NCBI RefSeq assembly: GCF_014696615.1
Contig: NZ_JACJQJ010000013.1
Location: forward strand, 95,620 to 159,619
Direction of reading: 5' to 3'
Source of the DNA: Nostoc linckia FACHB-104
Lineage (GTDB): Bacteria > Cyanobacteriota > Cyanobacteriia > Cyanobacteriales > Nostocaceae
DNA length: 64,000 nucleotides
A program made the translations under genes and the position numbers. Shown here piece after piece: positions 9,758 through 18,239 of the stretch. Every line of letters begins with the position of its first letter. Positions within the stretch are counted from its first letter, which is position 1. A model generated the notes under the pieces. That model was not told the origin of the DNA, did no database searches, and saw only the letters and a program-made list of their open reading frames with translations.

Positions 9758-10378
9758 ATGGCATACAGTGATTTTACACTTGCTAAAGCTAGAGAAGCTT
9801 TTCAACTTGTAATTGATGAAAAGCGTAATTTATTCAAAGATGTGTCACCCGTTCAACCTTCCAGCACCTTAACAACTCTCTTAGAAGAATATACTCAACT
9901 AGCAACTGCAATTAACACTGAAAAAGCTCGTTCAGAATTACTAATTATGCCAATTCTCACAGAAGTTAGGCGACAGTTAAATTATCAAATTTCTCTGTTT
10001 TCTGGCACAGATTTTGATGTGGATGCGACTAAAGGATTGAATGGATTTTGTGATTTCATCCTTTCTAGTTCTGAAGAACAGTTTTACATAAAAGCGCCTG
10101 TTATGACTGTTGTTGAAGCCAAGAATGAAAATATTAAAAGTGGTTTAGGGCAATGTATAGCCACTATGGTAGCGGCCCAATTATACAATCAAGATAATCA
10201 ACAAGAAGTTAAGACAATTTATGGAGTTGTCACTAGTGGAACGAACTGGCGATTTTTAATCTTAGAAGGACTAACAGCATACATTGATGCAGTTGAATAC
10301 TACATTAATGATGTGAATAAAATTTTGGGAATTTTATTACAACCCTTTCAACCTGCTTTACTTACACCATCTTCCTAA
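9758..10378 (+). CDS. small PD-(D/E)XK-like predicted nuclease
   Basis: The 206-residue start at 9758 (MAYSDFTLAK) is chosen because GAGGA lies 8 bases before it; a TTG at 9743 and ATG at 9749 extend the frame but are less well placed. The core reads as a restriction-endonuclease-like fold: a helix with RSELLIMPILTEVRRQL, then GFCDFIL (Asp), a spacer, VVEAKNE (E-x-K), and GLGQCIATMVAA with the downstream Gln common in this superfamily. The order D - ExK - Q matches the large cyanobacterial family of about 200-residue type-I-R-like nuclease proteins. The pseudogene at 18240-18854 appears to be a relative. It lies directly behind the LRV gene and ahead of two nuclease-inhibitor-like genes. Nuclease activity is inferred from motifs only. 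Confidence 0.65.
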   Translation: MAYSDFTLAKAREAFQLVIDEKRNLFKDVSPVQPSSTLTTLLEEYTQLATAINTEKARSELLIMPILTEVRRQLNYQISLFSGTDFDVDATKGLNGFCDFILSSSEEQFYIKAPVMTVVEAKNENIKSGLGQCIATMVAAQLYNQDNQQEVKTIYGVVTSGTNWRFLILEGLTAYIDAVEYYINDVNKILGILLQPFQPALLTPSS

Positions 10379-10390
10379 ATCAGCAATTTT

Positions 10391-10418
10391 AGGTGTGTTT
10401 CACTTTGCTAACACACCT
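10391..10418 (+). other. hairpin between nuclease-like and NuiA-like genes
   Basis: A perfect 9-bp stem, AGGTGTGTT (10391-10399) with AACACACCT (10410-10418), around a 10-base loop. It lies 12 bp after the nuclease-like stop codon. On the + strand it is followed by an A-tract rather than a U-tract, so it is not a textbook terminator. It may act as an attenuator or mRNA-end protector between the genes. Confidence 0.5.
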
Positions 10419-10451
10419 GCAAAAAAAACTTAACATTCAATCTCTTAAATT

Positions 10452-11390
10452 ATGCAACCAAAAACAGAACAACTTCTTGCAACAATTCAAGTAATTCTTG
10501 ACCCTAAATCTGGCTTTCATTTACCCGGACATGAAGATGGCGGATATATTTACCCATTTGTTTGGGATGCAACCGAAAAAGGTGAATTTAATATTCTCAA
10601 TCTCAGCCTTTCTCAAAATTGGTTAAAACTTACAGATATTGAGAATACAATCAAGAGTTGGCGGACAATGGATTATGCTAGTAATTTTAATAGCTTTGAC
10701 TTAAATGAAAATGATAAAAATACTTGGGCTAATAAAATAGAAAGCTTATATCAACTCATAAGGGATAATTTACAATATTTAGAATCTTTTTATGTCAAAA
10801 CTTCCTCTTACTTTCCCTCAGACGATCTAGTTGGTTTGATTATTGGTAAAACAGCAGATGGAGATTGGGTTGCTGTTTTCCAGACTCTTTATAAAGAAAC
10901 TAATATTCCCCAAGGACTAATTTCTCGCGATCCTGTGAATTACTCTATCCCTAATCAAGTATTAGGAGAAAATACGCTAAATTTAATCTCGCAACTGCAA
11001 GCAATTACTTCCGAACTGGGAGCAATTAATTTAAACGGAGATTTTGGTGGTGGTTATTACTATAATTACGATTGTCAAATTGTCTATAGCGCTGCTGAAA
11101 CGAAAGAAGCCGCAATTATACAATCTCTGCAAGCCTCAGGAATGTTAGAAATTAGTCAATTTAACAATTTCTATTCTGAGCAAGAATATTTATATGATTG
11201 GTATAGCGATTCTGAAGCTGAATATGCAAAACACAATAAATTAAATCAATTTCTCAAATCTAATTTTGCAAAAGTAATGATGTACAGATTTAGCTTTTGG
11301 ACTCAGGAGAATATCTACATTATTGGTGAAACTACTAGTGGCGATTGGACAGGTATATATATCAAGAGTGAATTTGTATATAACCCATAA
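10452..11390 (+). CDS. NuiA-like (nuclease A inhibitor-like) tandem-domain protein
   Basis: A 312-residue soluble acidic protein. Its C-terminus (IYIIGETTSGDWTGIYIKS) closely resembles the end of Anabaena NuiA, the inhibitor of the sugar-nonspecific nuclease NucA, whose tail has the pattern YVIGETPAGN-x-AGISTK. A second such signature, GLIIGKTADGDWVAVFQ, sits mid-protein after a helix like the NuiA one (LYQLIRDNLQYLESF), so the protein looks like two NuiA-like domains in tandem. The single-domain NuiA is about 135 residues. The downstream gene is a paralogue. NuiA homology is inferred by eye from short motifs; binding to the adjacent nuclease-like protein is only a hypothesis. Confidence 0.6.
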   Translation: MQPKTEQLLATIQVILDPKSGFHLPGHEDGGYIYPFVWDATEKGEFNILNLSLSQNWLKLTDIENTIKSWRTMDYASNFNSFDLNENDKNTWANKIESLYQLIRDNLQYLESFYVKTSSYFPSDDLVGLIIGKTADGDWVAVFQTLYKETNIPQGLISRDPVNYSIPNQVLGENTLNLISQLQAITSELGAINLNGDFGGGYYYNYDCQIVYSAAETKEAAIIQSLQASGMLEISQFNNFYSEQEYLYDWYSDSEAEYAKHNKLNQFLKSNFAKVMMYRFSFWTQENIYIIGETTSGDWTGIYIKSEFVYNP

Positions 11391-11536
11391 TTTTAAATTT
11401 AACATATAAAGCATTCCTGAATAAAGAGATAAAACTGAAAAATTTGATTCCTCAAACTCTTCCTCTCTGCGCCTCTGCGCCTCTGCGTGAAAAAAATTAC
11501 CCTAATAAACAACACCAAATTAAATTAAAATAAACT
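11391..11536. repeat. short intergenic CTCTGCGC repeat
   Basis: Between the two NuiA-like paralogues there is a short direct repeat, three copies of CTCTGCGCC/CTCTGCGTG around 11465-11490. No ORF and no clear promoter. Confidence 0.45.
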
Positions 11537-12454
11537 ATGCAAGCTGAAACAGAAAAATTGCTTGGTACATTAGAAATCCTCTGTTCTAATGCTTTGATTT
11601 GGGAAACTATCTACCAAGGAGAATTTAACCTGTGGAATTTGATAATTTCTCAAAGATTGGTCAACCTAACCGACATAGAACTAGCTTTTGAACATTGGCA
11701 AAATATTGAGGAATGGGGAACGCCTACAAATCAAAAAGAATATGGTGAGTATGCTCCAACTCGTTCCGAACACAAAAACAATAACTGGAATCAAACTATT
11801 GCTGCTGAACGCCAAGAATATTATCAAAAAATTCAGCATATCCTGACTAAGAATTGTCAAAATTTGCAAGCTTATAGTTTATCTATACCCAAATCAAACC
11901 ATCAAAATTTTGAATGGGGACACCCTGATTTTTCTGTATCAATATTAGTAGCTGAAACTAAAAATAATAACTGGTTATGTCTCGCGCCTACTGTTCCCGA
12001 TCAAGTCAGCTATAATCGCCGTAAAACAAACCCAGCCACAACAAAAATTGTCCGTGAAAAATCAGCAACTTTAGCCGATGAAAGTTTAATATCACAATTA
12101 CAATCCTGTCTCGATAATCTCACGCCAATTATAATTTACGGCTACTATCACGGCGGATATAACTATACTTATGAACATCATCTCGTAGGTGCATACGCCA
12201 AAACTAAAATATCTGCTATTGAACTAGCACTACAAGCCGCAGCAATGGTGATGATAGAAAAGCCAACTGTTGAGTATGCTAGCGATGCCTACAATAGCCG
12301 CAAACTCAGCCAATTTATGAATAAGTGTTTAAGCGATCGCACTCTCTACACTATCAGCTTTTGGGATATTGGTTACACTTACGAAGTCGGACAAACCCCA
12401 GCAGGTGATTGGATTGGTGTACGTTCAACAAGCGAATTTGAATATAATCCTTAG
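11537..12454 (+). CDS. NuiA-like protein, paralogue of the preceding gene
   Basis: A 305-residue protein aligned in layout with the upstream gene: both begin MQ-x-x-TE-x-LL-x-T and end with SFW, then a VGQTPAGDWIGVRS motif, then SEFEYNP. The C-terminal signature matches the NuiA family tail even more closely (G-x-TPAG-x-x-x-G). The mid-protein counterpart (VAETKNNNWLCLAP) is degenerate, so only the C-terminal domain keeps the family signature. A shared YGYYHGGYNY / GGGYYYNY segment precedes the C-terminal domain in both. No signal peptide is seen, whereas classical NucA is secreted. It is likely the product of a tandem duplication. Confidence 0.58.
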   Translation: MQAETEKLLGTLEILCSNALIWETIYQGEFNLWNLIISQRLVNLTDIELAFEHWQNIEEWGTPTNQKEYGEYAPTRSEHKNNNWNQTIAAERQEYYQKIQHILTKNCQNLQAYSLSIPKSNHQNFEWGHPDFSVSILVAETKNNNWLCLAPTVPDQVSYNRRKTNPATTKIVREKSATLADESLISQLQSCLDNLTPIIIYGYYHGGYNYTYEHHLVGAYAKTKISAIELALQAAAMVMIEKPTVEYASDAYNSRKLSQFMNKCLSDRTLYTISFWDIGYTYEVGQTPAGDWIGVRSTSEFEYNP

Positions 12455-12478
12455 TTTTGTCGAACAAACACCAAATAC

Positions 12479-13318
12479 CTATCTTTTCTTCTTACCACGT
12501 TGCCAACTTTGGCTGTTAGGTTGTTTGTTAAATTCACCGTGGGGAAATAGTCGCTGTTCTAATTGTTCATAACTACCTTCAAAATCACAATGACCATAAA
12601 GCGGACATTGGCGACAATAAACTCCGTTGGTGTAGCGTTCTAAGTTTTCGCGGTTGAAATAATAGGGTTTTTGACTAAAGGTACTAGCAACCCATTGCCA
12701 TGACATATTATTGCTAGCAGGATCGCCATCTAATAAATGTTGTAGAAACCATTTTGCCCCAGCTTGCCAACGAATCCGCCGCCAATGGACAATATAAGCG
12801 GCTAACCACATCCGAGCATGGTTATGTAGATAGCCTGTCTCTCTTAAATTTTGGCTAAAAGTATCAATACACACTAAGCCTGTACTGCCTGTTTGAATAT
12901 CCTCTGGTAAATCAGGGGCGTAATTTTCAGCAGTGTAACCAGTTTTATATGCTTCTTGGTCTTCCCAAATTCCATTTCCTAGCTTCGCATATAATCGCTG
13001 CCAGTAATCGCGCCAGCCTAATTCGTTAATTAATTTAGTCGCATCGTCTGGGTTTTGTATCTGCTTTTGTATATAATCTCGAATTTCTCGCAGACTGAGA
13101 ACCCCATAGCGAATATAAGGTGAAAGCTTTGTGACTGCACCAGTTAAAAAATTACGTGTTTTTGCATAGGTAACAGGCTCAACTTTTGCTAATGCTTGTT
13201 CCGCAGCTTTCCGTCCCCCCACTATTTCGCTGATAGAGTCATCCCGTTCCGCTGATTTTGGGAATTCTTGGCGAAGATAGGCTATTAATTCATCCCGATG
13301 AGAAAATTCACGTCGCAT
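12479..13318 (-). CDS. photolyase/cryptochrome homologue with FAD-binding domain only
   Basis: The start is set at 13318 (MRREFSHRDELIAYL), giving 279 residues. The open frame extends upstream to 13450, but that part translates a GGTAATT-type tandem repeat and is not credible coding. The protein matches the C-terminal FAD-binding domain of DNA photolyases: LSLREIRDYI, INELGWRDYWQRLY, the block CIDTFSQNLRETGYLHNHAR, MWLAAYIVHWRRIRW, and DGDPASNNMSWQWVASTF. The N-terminal Rossmann domain that binds the antenna chromophore is absent. After the FAD domain, CRQCPLYGHC supplies clustered cysteines (C-x2-C-x5-C), which could bind metal or an Fe-S cluster. It is divergent from the lipoxygenase gene. 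Repair activity is uncertain. Confidence 0.85.
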   Translation of the reverse strand: MRREFSHRDELIAYLRQEFPKSAERDDSISEIVGGRKAAEQALAKVEPVTYAKTRNFLTGAVTKLSPYIRYGVLSLREIRDYIQKQIQNPDDATKLINELGWRDYWQRLYAKLGNGIWEDQEAYKTGYTAENYAPDLPEDIQTGSTGLVCIDTFSQNLRETGYLHNHARMWLAAYIVHWRRIRWQAGAKWFLQHLLDGDPASNNMSWQWVASTFSQKPYYFNRENLERYTNGVYCRQCPLYGHCDFEGSYEQLEQRLFPHGEFNKQPNSQSWQRGKKKR

Positions 13319-13329
13319 TTTTCCGATTA

Positions 13330-13402
13330 ATTGATAATTTTGGCATTTGGTAATTGGGAATGGGTAATTGGTAATCGGTAATTGGTAATGGGAGTAATTA
13401 GT
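13330..13402. repeat. GGTAATT-type heptamer-like repeat in divergent promoter region
   Basis: Repeated TTGGTAATTGG / TTGGTAATGG blocks occupy most of the divergent spacer between the photolyase-like gene and the lipoxygenase gene. They belong to the short tandemly repeated repetitive (STRR) class common in heterocystous cyanobacteria. Confidence 0.65.
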
Positions 13403-13463
13403 AATGAGAATTTTTCCCTGATTCTCCAACCTCCCATTCCACTGTTGCAAATAGGAGCTAATA

Positions 13464-15371
13464 ATGCAACGCCAAGCACTTTCTACAAAACAACAAGGTC
13501 AATATCGCTATAATCCCGCTACTCTTGATGATAAGGGGCCTGCACGGATTTTTCCCTATGGGGGAGAAGATGGGGTATTGCGCTATATATTGATGAAACT
13601 GCGGCAAAATCAGCTAAATCAAGGACAAGTATCGCAACCTTTGAGTTTGCTAGTAGCAGAGTTAGAAAAGCTAATTCATGATTTTGAGGGAAACTTCGAT
13701 AATTTATCGACTTTGCTGGCAGATTTTGAGATTTTTCAATCGGGATGGTTTAATTTTTATTTGCCACCTAATGAACAGTTTAATGCCAGCTATGTTCGCC
13801 AACGCAAGCAAATGTTACAGCGACTTTTGAAAGCAACGGACGCAGCAAAAAAGGCAGATTCTCATGAGCAACAGCGATCGCACTTTTACCAATCCCTAGA
13901 ACAAAGCGGAAAATGTCAGCCTCACTCACCCCAACGCCCCAGAGTTAGCTTAATTCATCAGCGAGATGGCGGGTTAAGCGATCGCGAGTTTGGGCGGCAA
14001 CGGTTAGCGGGGCAAAACCCAATGGTATTACGGCGTTTGCAGTCTGAGGAAACAGGTAGATTGCAAGCTTGGATCAATCAGCCTTATAAATTGGCTGATG
14101 ATAGCGTGATAGACTTAGTAGCATCCGCAGGGGCTAGCCGTTTGTTTATTGCTGACTATCCCCTGTTGCAAGATTTAAAAGCCACAGATTTGCATTATGG
14201 TCGCTATGTAGGGAGTCCTACGGCGCTATTTTATCGCTCTGATGATGGACTTGAACCATTACTGATTGAGGTAGAAAAAGGCAGAGTCGTCACGAATACA
14301 GATAATGCCGACGATTGGACAAGGGCAAAACTCTCTGTACAAACTGCCGATGTCACCGACCATGAGTTGATTACCCATCTAGCCTATACTCATTTGGCAA
14401 TGGAGACATTTGCGATCGCCACTGCTCGACAGTTACCAGAAAATCACCCCCTGTCTCGGCTATTGCGTCCCCATTTTCAGTTTCTTTTGGCAATTAACAC
14501 TAGAGGGAATAGCTTATTGCTCGGTGAAGGTTCTGCCATTGATAAGTTAATGGCGACTACCAGAGAAACTTCTTTAGGGTTAATTAATCGCGCTTATAGA
14601 AAACGTGCTTTTAGCGAATATTCTTTACTCAATGACATCACCACTCGGGGAATAGAAGCAAAATTCATCTCAGAGTTTCCTTACCGTGATGATGCCTTAT
14701 TGCTGTGGGAAGCGATCGCTAATTATACTACTCGTTATTTACAACGCTACTATGGCGATGACCGAGCAGTCCAACAAGACTTATATCTGCAAGCTTGGAC
14801 AGCAGAACTAGGCGCACCCTTAGACTCCCGTCCGCTATCGGAGTTTGCTCAAGCACCAAGTTGGGTACCTAACGAATGGGCGATCGCCACCGGGTTAGAG
14901 ATTGAAGAATTACCTAGCTATCCCCGTGTACCAGGGTTTCCAGAAATCACCAGCTTGCAACAACTCATAGATATTGCCACTGTAATTATTTTTACCTCTG
15001 GCCCGCAACACGCTGCGGTCAACTTTAGCCAGTTTGATTATGTCGGCTATGTTCCCAACGCACCTTTAGCACTTTACAGCCAACCAGATGTTCCCAGTAC
15101 TTTAAAACAATTACTACCCCCACCAGTACAAGACTTGGAACAGATGCAGTTATCATTTTCCCTGAGTGGGATTAATTGGGGTAAACTCGGCAGTTCTGAT
15201 TTAATCAATTTTACCGAACAAGGCGATCGCCAAATCCTCACCCAGTTCCAAAATGAACTCAAAGATATTGAAAGAACAATTAAAAACCGCAATCAACAGC
15301 GTGTAGCCGATAGCGGTGTTGAGTATCCTTACCTTTTACCATCTCGCATTCCTAACAGCATCAATATTTAA
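13464..15371 (+). CDS. lipoxygenase (cyanobacterial mini-LOX)
   Basis: A 635-residue non-heme-iron fatty-acid dioxygenase. Iron ligands are visible in the expected order: HLAYTH (His305 and His310), GPQHAAVNF (His516 and Asn520) and the invariant C-terminal isoleucine (PNSINI, Ile635). The helix motif LSRLLRPHFQFLLAINT and the DWTRAKLSVQTAD segment are also typical. Lipoxygenases insert O2 into polyunsaturated fatty acids such as linoleate or linolenate to give hydroperoxides that feed oxylipin formation. There is no N-terminal PLAT domain and no signal peptide; the length matches the short cyanobacterial type. ATG at 13464 has AGGAG six bases upstream. It is divergent from the photolyase-like gene, with no obvious hydroperoxide lyase nearby. 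Regiospecificity cannot be read. Confidence 0.92.
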   Translation: MQRQALSTKQQGQYRYNPATLDDKGPARIFPYGGEDGVLRYILMKLRQNQLNQGQVSQPLSLLVAELEKLIHDFEGNFDNLSTLLADFEIFQSGWFNFYLPPNEQFNASYVRQRKQMLQRLLKATDAAKKADSHEQQRSHFYQSLEQSGKCQPHSPQRPRVSLIHQRDGGLSDREFGRQRLAGQNPMVLRRLQSEETGRLQAWINQPYKLADDSVIDLVASAGASRLFIADYPLLQDLKATDLHYGRYVGSPTALFYRSDDGLEPLLIEVEKGRVVTNTDNADDWTRAKLSVQTADVTDHELITHLAYTHLAMETFAIATARQLPENHPLSRLLRPHFQFLLAINTRGNSLLLGEGSAIDKLMATTRETSLGLINRAYRKRAFSEYSLLNDITTRGIEAKFISEFPYRDDALLLWEAIANYTTRYLQRYYGDDRAVQQDLYLQAWTAELGAPLDSRPLSEFAQAPSWVPNEWAIATGLEIEELPSYPRVPGFPEITSLQQLIDIATVIIFTSGPQHAAVNFSQFDYVGYVPNAPLALYSQPDVPSTLKQLLPPPVQDLEQMQLSFSLSGINWGKLGSSDLINFTEQGDRQILTQFQNELKDIERTIKNRNQQRVADSGVEYPYLLPSRIPNSINI

Positions 15372-15422
15372 ATGATTTGTAAGCTAATACGCGTCTAAAT
15401 TGCATAACTACTAATTAAGGGC

Positions 15423-15499
15423 TGTTAACTGTTGACTGTTAACTGTTAACTGTTGACTGTTGACTGTTGACTGTTGACTGTTAACTGTCAACGGTCAAC
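15423..15499. repeat. heptamer tandem array TGTTGAC/TGTTAAC
   Basis: Eleven contiguous 7-bp units of TGTTGAC, TGTTAAC and close variants (last TGTCAAC, GGTCAAC) between the lipoxygenase and kinase genes. Typical STRR array; no ORF. Confidence 0.9.
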
Positions 15500-15621
15500 A
15501 CCCCACACAATAGCTTATTCCCCTTTTCCTCTTAACCGACAAGATTGCGATCGCTAAAACTCTTTACAGGAAAATCAAGGTGATAAAGGTAAACTAGCAG
15601 ATAAAACTGTTACCTGCTGGC

Positions 15622-17472
15622 GTGATGAGCTTCTGCATCAATCCTCAATGCACAAACCCACAGAATAGTAATGATGAACTATTTTGTATTAGTTGCGGCT
15701 CAGAACTACTACTACAAGGACGTTATCGGGTCGTGCGTCAGTTAGGCGGTGGTGGCTTTGCAGTCACTTTTGAGGCGATAGAAGTCCGCACTAACACGCC
15801 GAAAGTGATTAAAGTGCTTACCAACAATCATCAAAAAGCTATAGAACTATTTCAGCAAGAAGCAGAAGTTTTAAGTAAACTTAATCACCCTGGTATTCCC
15901 AAAGTTGAGCGCGATGCTTACTTTGTGTATTTTCCCAGAAACAGCCAAAACCCCAGCCATTGTTTTGTTATGGAAAAAATTGTGGGGATGGATTTGCAGA
16001 AATATATGGAAAACCGGGGAATGCGACCGATTGATCAGCATTTAGCCCTGCAATGGTTACGGGAATTAGTGACGATTCTTGATCGCGTACACAAACAGAA
16101 TTTTTTCCATCGGGATATTAAGCCACCTAATATTATGCTCCGGGCGAGTTCTGGGGAATTAGCATTAATTGATTTTGGTACAGCTAGGGAACTTACACAA
16201 ACTTATTATTTCGCACAGGCTCAAGGTCAAGTCACAGGAATTATTTCCGCAGGTTACACACCACTCGAACAAATGAACGGTCAGGCTGTAGTTCAGTCAG
16301 ATTTCTTTGCTTTGGGACGCACATTTGTTTATTTACTCACAGGTAAACAACCCACTGACCCAGCAATTTATAATTCTTACACCAATGAGATGGGCTGGCG
16401 GAGTTATGCGCCTCACATTTCGCCACTTTTGGCAGATTTAATCGACCAAATGATGGCGCATTTACCCGGTCACCGACCAGCGAACACTCAAGAAATTTTA
16501 CAACGATTAGACCAAATTGACCAAAGTTCACAACCACCGCCGCCGCCATTACCACCAGCCAAATGGCCTAGAAGGCGTGTAGTGCAAATGCTGGGTTTTG
16601 GTAGCATTGGGTTAGCTATCCCAGTTGGTTTATATACATTTTTTACTAAAAACAAAACGACTCTAACTGTTTCTAGTAATGGATTGGGTGACTATAAAAC
16701 TATTAGTGAAGCAATTAAAAATGCTCAACCTGGTACCCGTATCCTGGTAAATCCAGGTTTTTACCAAGAAAGTTTGATTATTGACAAGCCACTCAAGATT
16801 ATTGGTGACGGGCCTGTATCTAACATTGTGATTGAGAGTGCAAACTCAAATTGCATTGTCATGCAAACAGACCAAGCGGAAGTTCGAGGTTTAACTTTAC
16901 GTGGTGTAGCAGGAAAAAAGAACAAAAATTTCTTTGCTGTAGACATTCCTCAAGGTCAATTAATCCTAGCTGAATGCGATATTACTTCCGATTCCCTTTC
17001 TTGCGTCAGTGTGATTGGTGCAACAGCTAACCCCATTATCCAACAGTGCAAAATTCACGATGGCACACAAGCGGGAATCTTTTTTCAGAAAAACAGTCGC
17101 GGAACAGTAAAAGACTGCGATATCTTCGGTAATGGTTTATCAGGCATAGCAATTAAGAACAATAGCAATGCTGTCATCCAAAGGTGCAAACTTCATGATG
17201 GCAAACAAGGTGGAGTTCTGGTTTATGAGGATGGCCAAGCTACTGTAGAAGATTGCGAAATCTTAGGTCATGATTTATCAGGTGTAGAAATTAGAGTAAA
17301 TGGCAACGCTGTAATTCAACGCTGTAAAATCAATCAGAATAAGGGACGTGGGGTTTACGTCCACGACGGTGGTTTAGGTACAGTAGAAAACTGCGATTTA
17401 AGTAGTAATAATCTCGGCGCGTTTTATATAGATAGCACTTCTAAAGTGCAGCGCAGTGGAAATATAGAATAG
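15622..17472 (+). CDS. Ser/Thr protein kinase with N-terminal zinc ribbon and C-terminal beta-helix
   Basis: About 616 residues (GTG at 15622 or ATG at 15625). The N-terminus has a zinc-ribbon pattern, C-x4-C and later C-x2-C (FCINPQC, FCISCG). A Hanks-type kinase domain follows at about 33-300 with GGGGFAVTFE, the catalytic loop HRDIKPPNIML and LIDFGTARE, where DFG is intact, and GYTPLEQ in the activation segment. A Pro-rich linker leads to one membrane segment near 330-345 (MLGFGSIGLAIPVGLYTFF). The C-terminal 265 residues are a right-handed beta-helix of the pectate-lyase type, with SSNGLGDYKTISEAIKNAQPG and repeated NAVIQRCKIHD / GTVEDCDI units. The beta-helix would be on the periplasmic side, suggesting a transmembrane sensor kinase for cell-envelope carbohydrate; the ligand is inferred. 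Confidence 0.9.
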   Translation: MMSFCINPQCTNPQNSNDELFCISCGSELLLQGRYRVVRQLGGGGFAVTFEAIEVRTNTPKVIKVLTNNHQKAIELFQQEAEVLSKLNHPGIPKVERDAYFVYFPRNSQNPSHCFVMEKIVGMDLQKYMENRGMRPIDQHLALQWLRELVTILDRVHKQNFFHRDIKPPNIMLRASSGELALIDFGTARELTQTYYFAQAQGQVTGIISAGYTPLEQMNGQAVVQSDFFALGRTFVYLLTGKQPTDPAIYNSYTNEMGWRSYAPHISPLLADLIDQMMAHLPGHRPANTQEILQRLDQIDQSSQPPPPPLPPAKWPRRRVVQMLGFGSIGLAIPVGLYTFFTKNKTTLTVSSNGLGDYKTISEAIKNAQPGTRILVNPGFYQESLIIDKPLKIIGDGPVSNIVIESANSNCIVMQTDQAEVRGLTLRGVAGKKNKNFFAVDIPQGQLILAECDITSDSLSCVSVIGATANPIIQQCKIHDGTQAGIFFQKNSRGTVKDCDIFGNGLSGIAIKNNSNAVIQRCKLHDGKQGGVLVYEDGQATVEDCEILGHDLSGVEIRVNGNAVIQRCKINQNKGRGVYVHDGGLGTVENCDLSSNNLGAFYIDSTSKVQRSGNIE

Positions 17473-17543
17473 ACTATCTTCCTTCAAGGGGTGACAAATA
17501 TCGGTAAAATTCTAAAGCGATCGCAATTCTTGAATCTTCCAAT

Positions 17544-18038
17544 ATGAGCAATATTCCCCAAGTTGGACAACCAGCCCCTAATTTCTCCATCCCAGACCAA
17601 AATGGTAATTCTGTCAGTCTCGCTGATTTTAGCAGTCAATGGGTAATCCTTTATTTCTACCCGAAAGATAACACCCCTGGCTGCACAACAGAAGCAAAAG
17701 ATTTTACCGAGTTAAATCAAAACTTCAGCGCCCTGGGTGCAAAAATTTTAGGCGTAAGCCCCGATTCTAGCCAGTCTCATTGTAAGTTTATCGCTAAACA
17801 TAACTTAACAATTACCCTGTTAAGCGACCCAGAACATGAGTTAGCCGAAGCTTATGGAATTTGGCAATTAAAGAAGTTTATGGGTAAGGAATATATGGGC
17901 GTTGTGCGCTCAACTTTTCTCATCGCTCCTGATGGCAAAATTGCCTATACTTGGCCCAATGTGAAAGTTAAAGCTCATGCTCAACAGGTTTTAACTAAAT
18001 TACAGGAATTGGCAGCTATATCAAGCGCTTCATCTTAA
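17544..18038 (+). CDS. peroxiredoxin, BCP/PrxQ type
   Basis: A 164-residue thioredoxin-fold peroxidase reducing H2O2 and alkyl hydroperoxides. The peroxidatic Cys is in YPKDNTPGCTTEAKDF (Cys47, with Pro, Thr and Gly in the usual places). The resolving Cys found five residues on in classical PrxQ is Lys here (Cys-x4-Lys). Cys80 in SHCKF lies in helix 3, where some PrxQ proteins place the resolving Cys, so an alpha-3 type two-Cys mechanism is possible. Later family features include VVRSTFLIAPDGKI. No signal peptide, so cytosolic. Confidence 0.93.
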   Translation: MSNIPQVGQPAPNFSIPDQNGNSVSLADFSSQWVILYFYPKDNTPGCTTEAKDFTELNQNFSALGAKILGVSPDSSQSHCKFIAKHNLTITLLSDPEHELAEAYGIWQLKKFMGKEYMGVVRSTFLIAPDGKIAYTWPNVKVKAHAQQVLTKLQELAAISSASS

Positions 18039-18239
18039 AATTGTTGTTCAATCACCTATGGTTCCAATTCTCCAAGGGGAAAATACCAACCCTTACGGGG
18101 AACTCAACATTCAACATACCCTGCAGTTAGCACAAGCGCTACAAAATTCAAAATTAATTCACCCACTCTCATTTTATGTAGGCTCAAATTAATGTTGTTT
18201 TAGTTGTTTTATTCTCCTGCAATTAATTTCAGGGCTGGG

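Noticed and set aside
13319..13450. Extended N-terminus of the photolyase-like gene
   Set aside because: It reads through GGTAATT repeats; the FAD-domain protein starts naturally at 13318.
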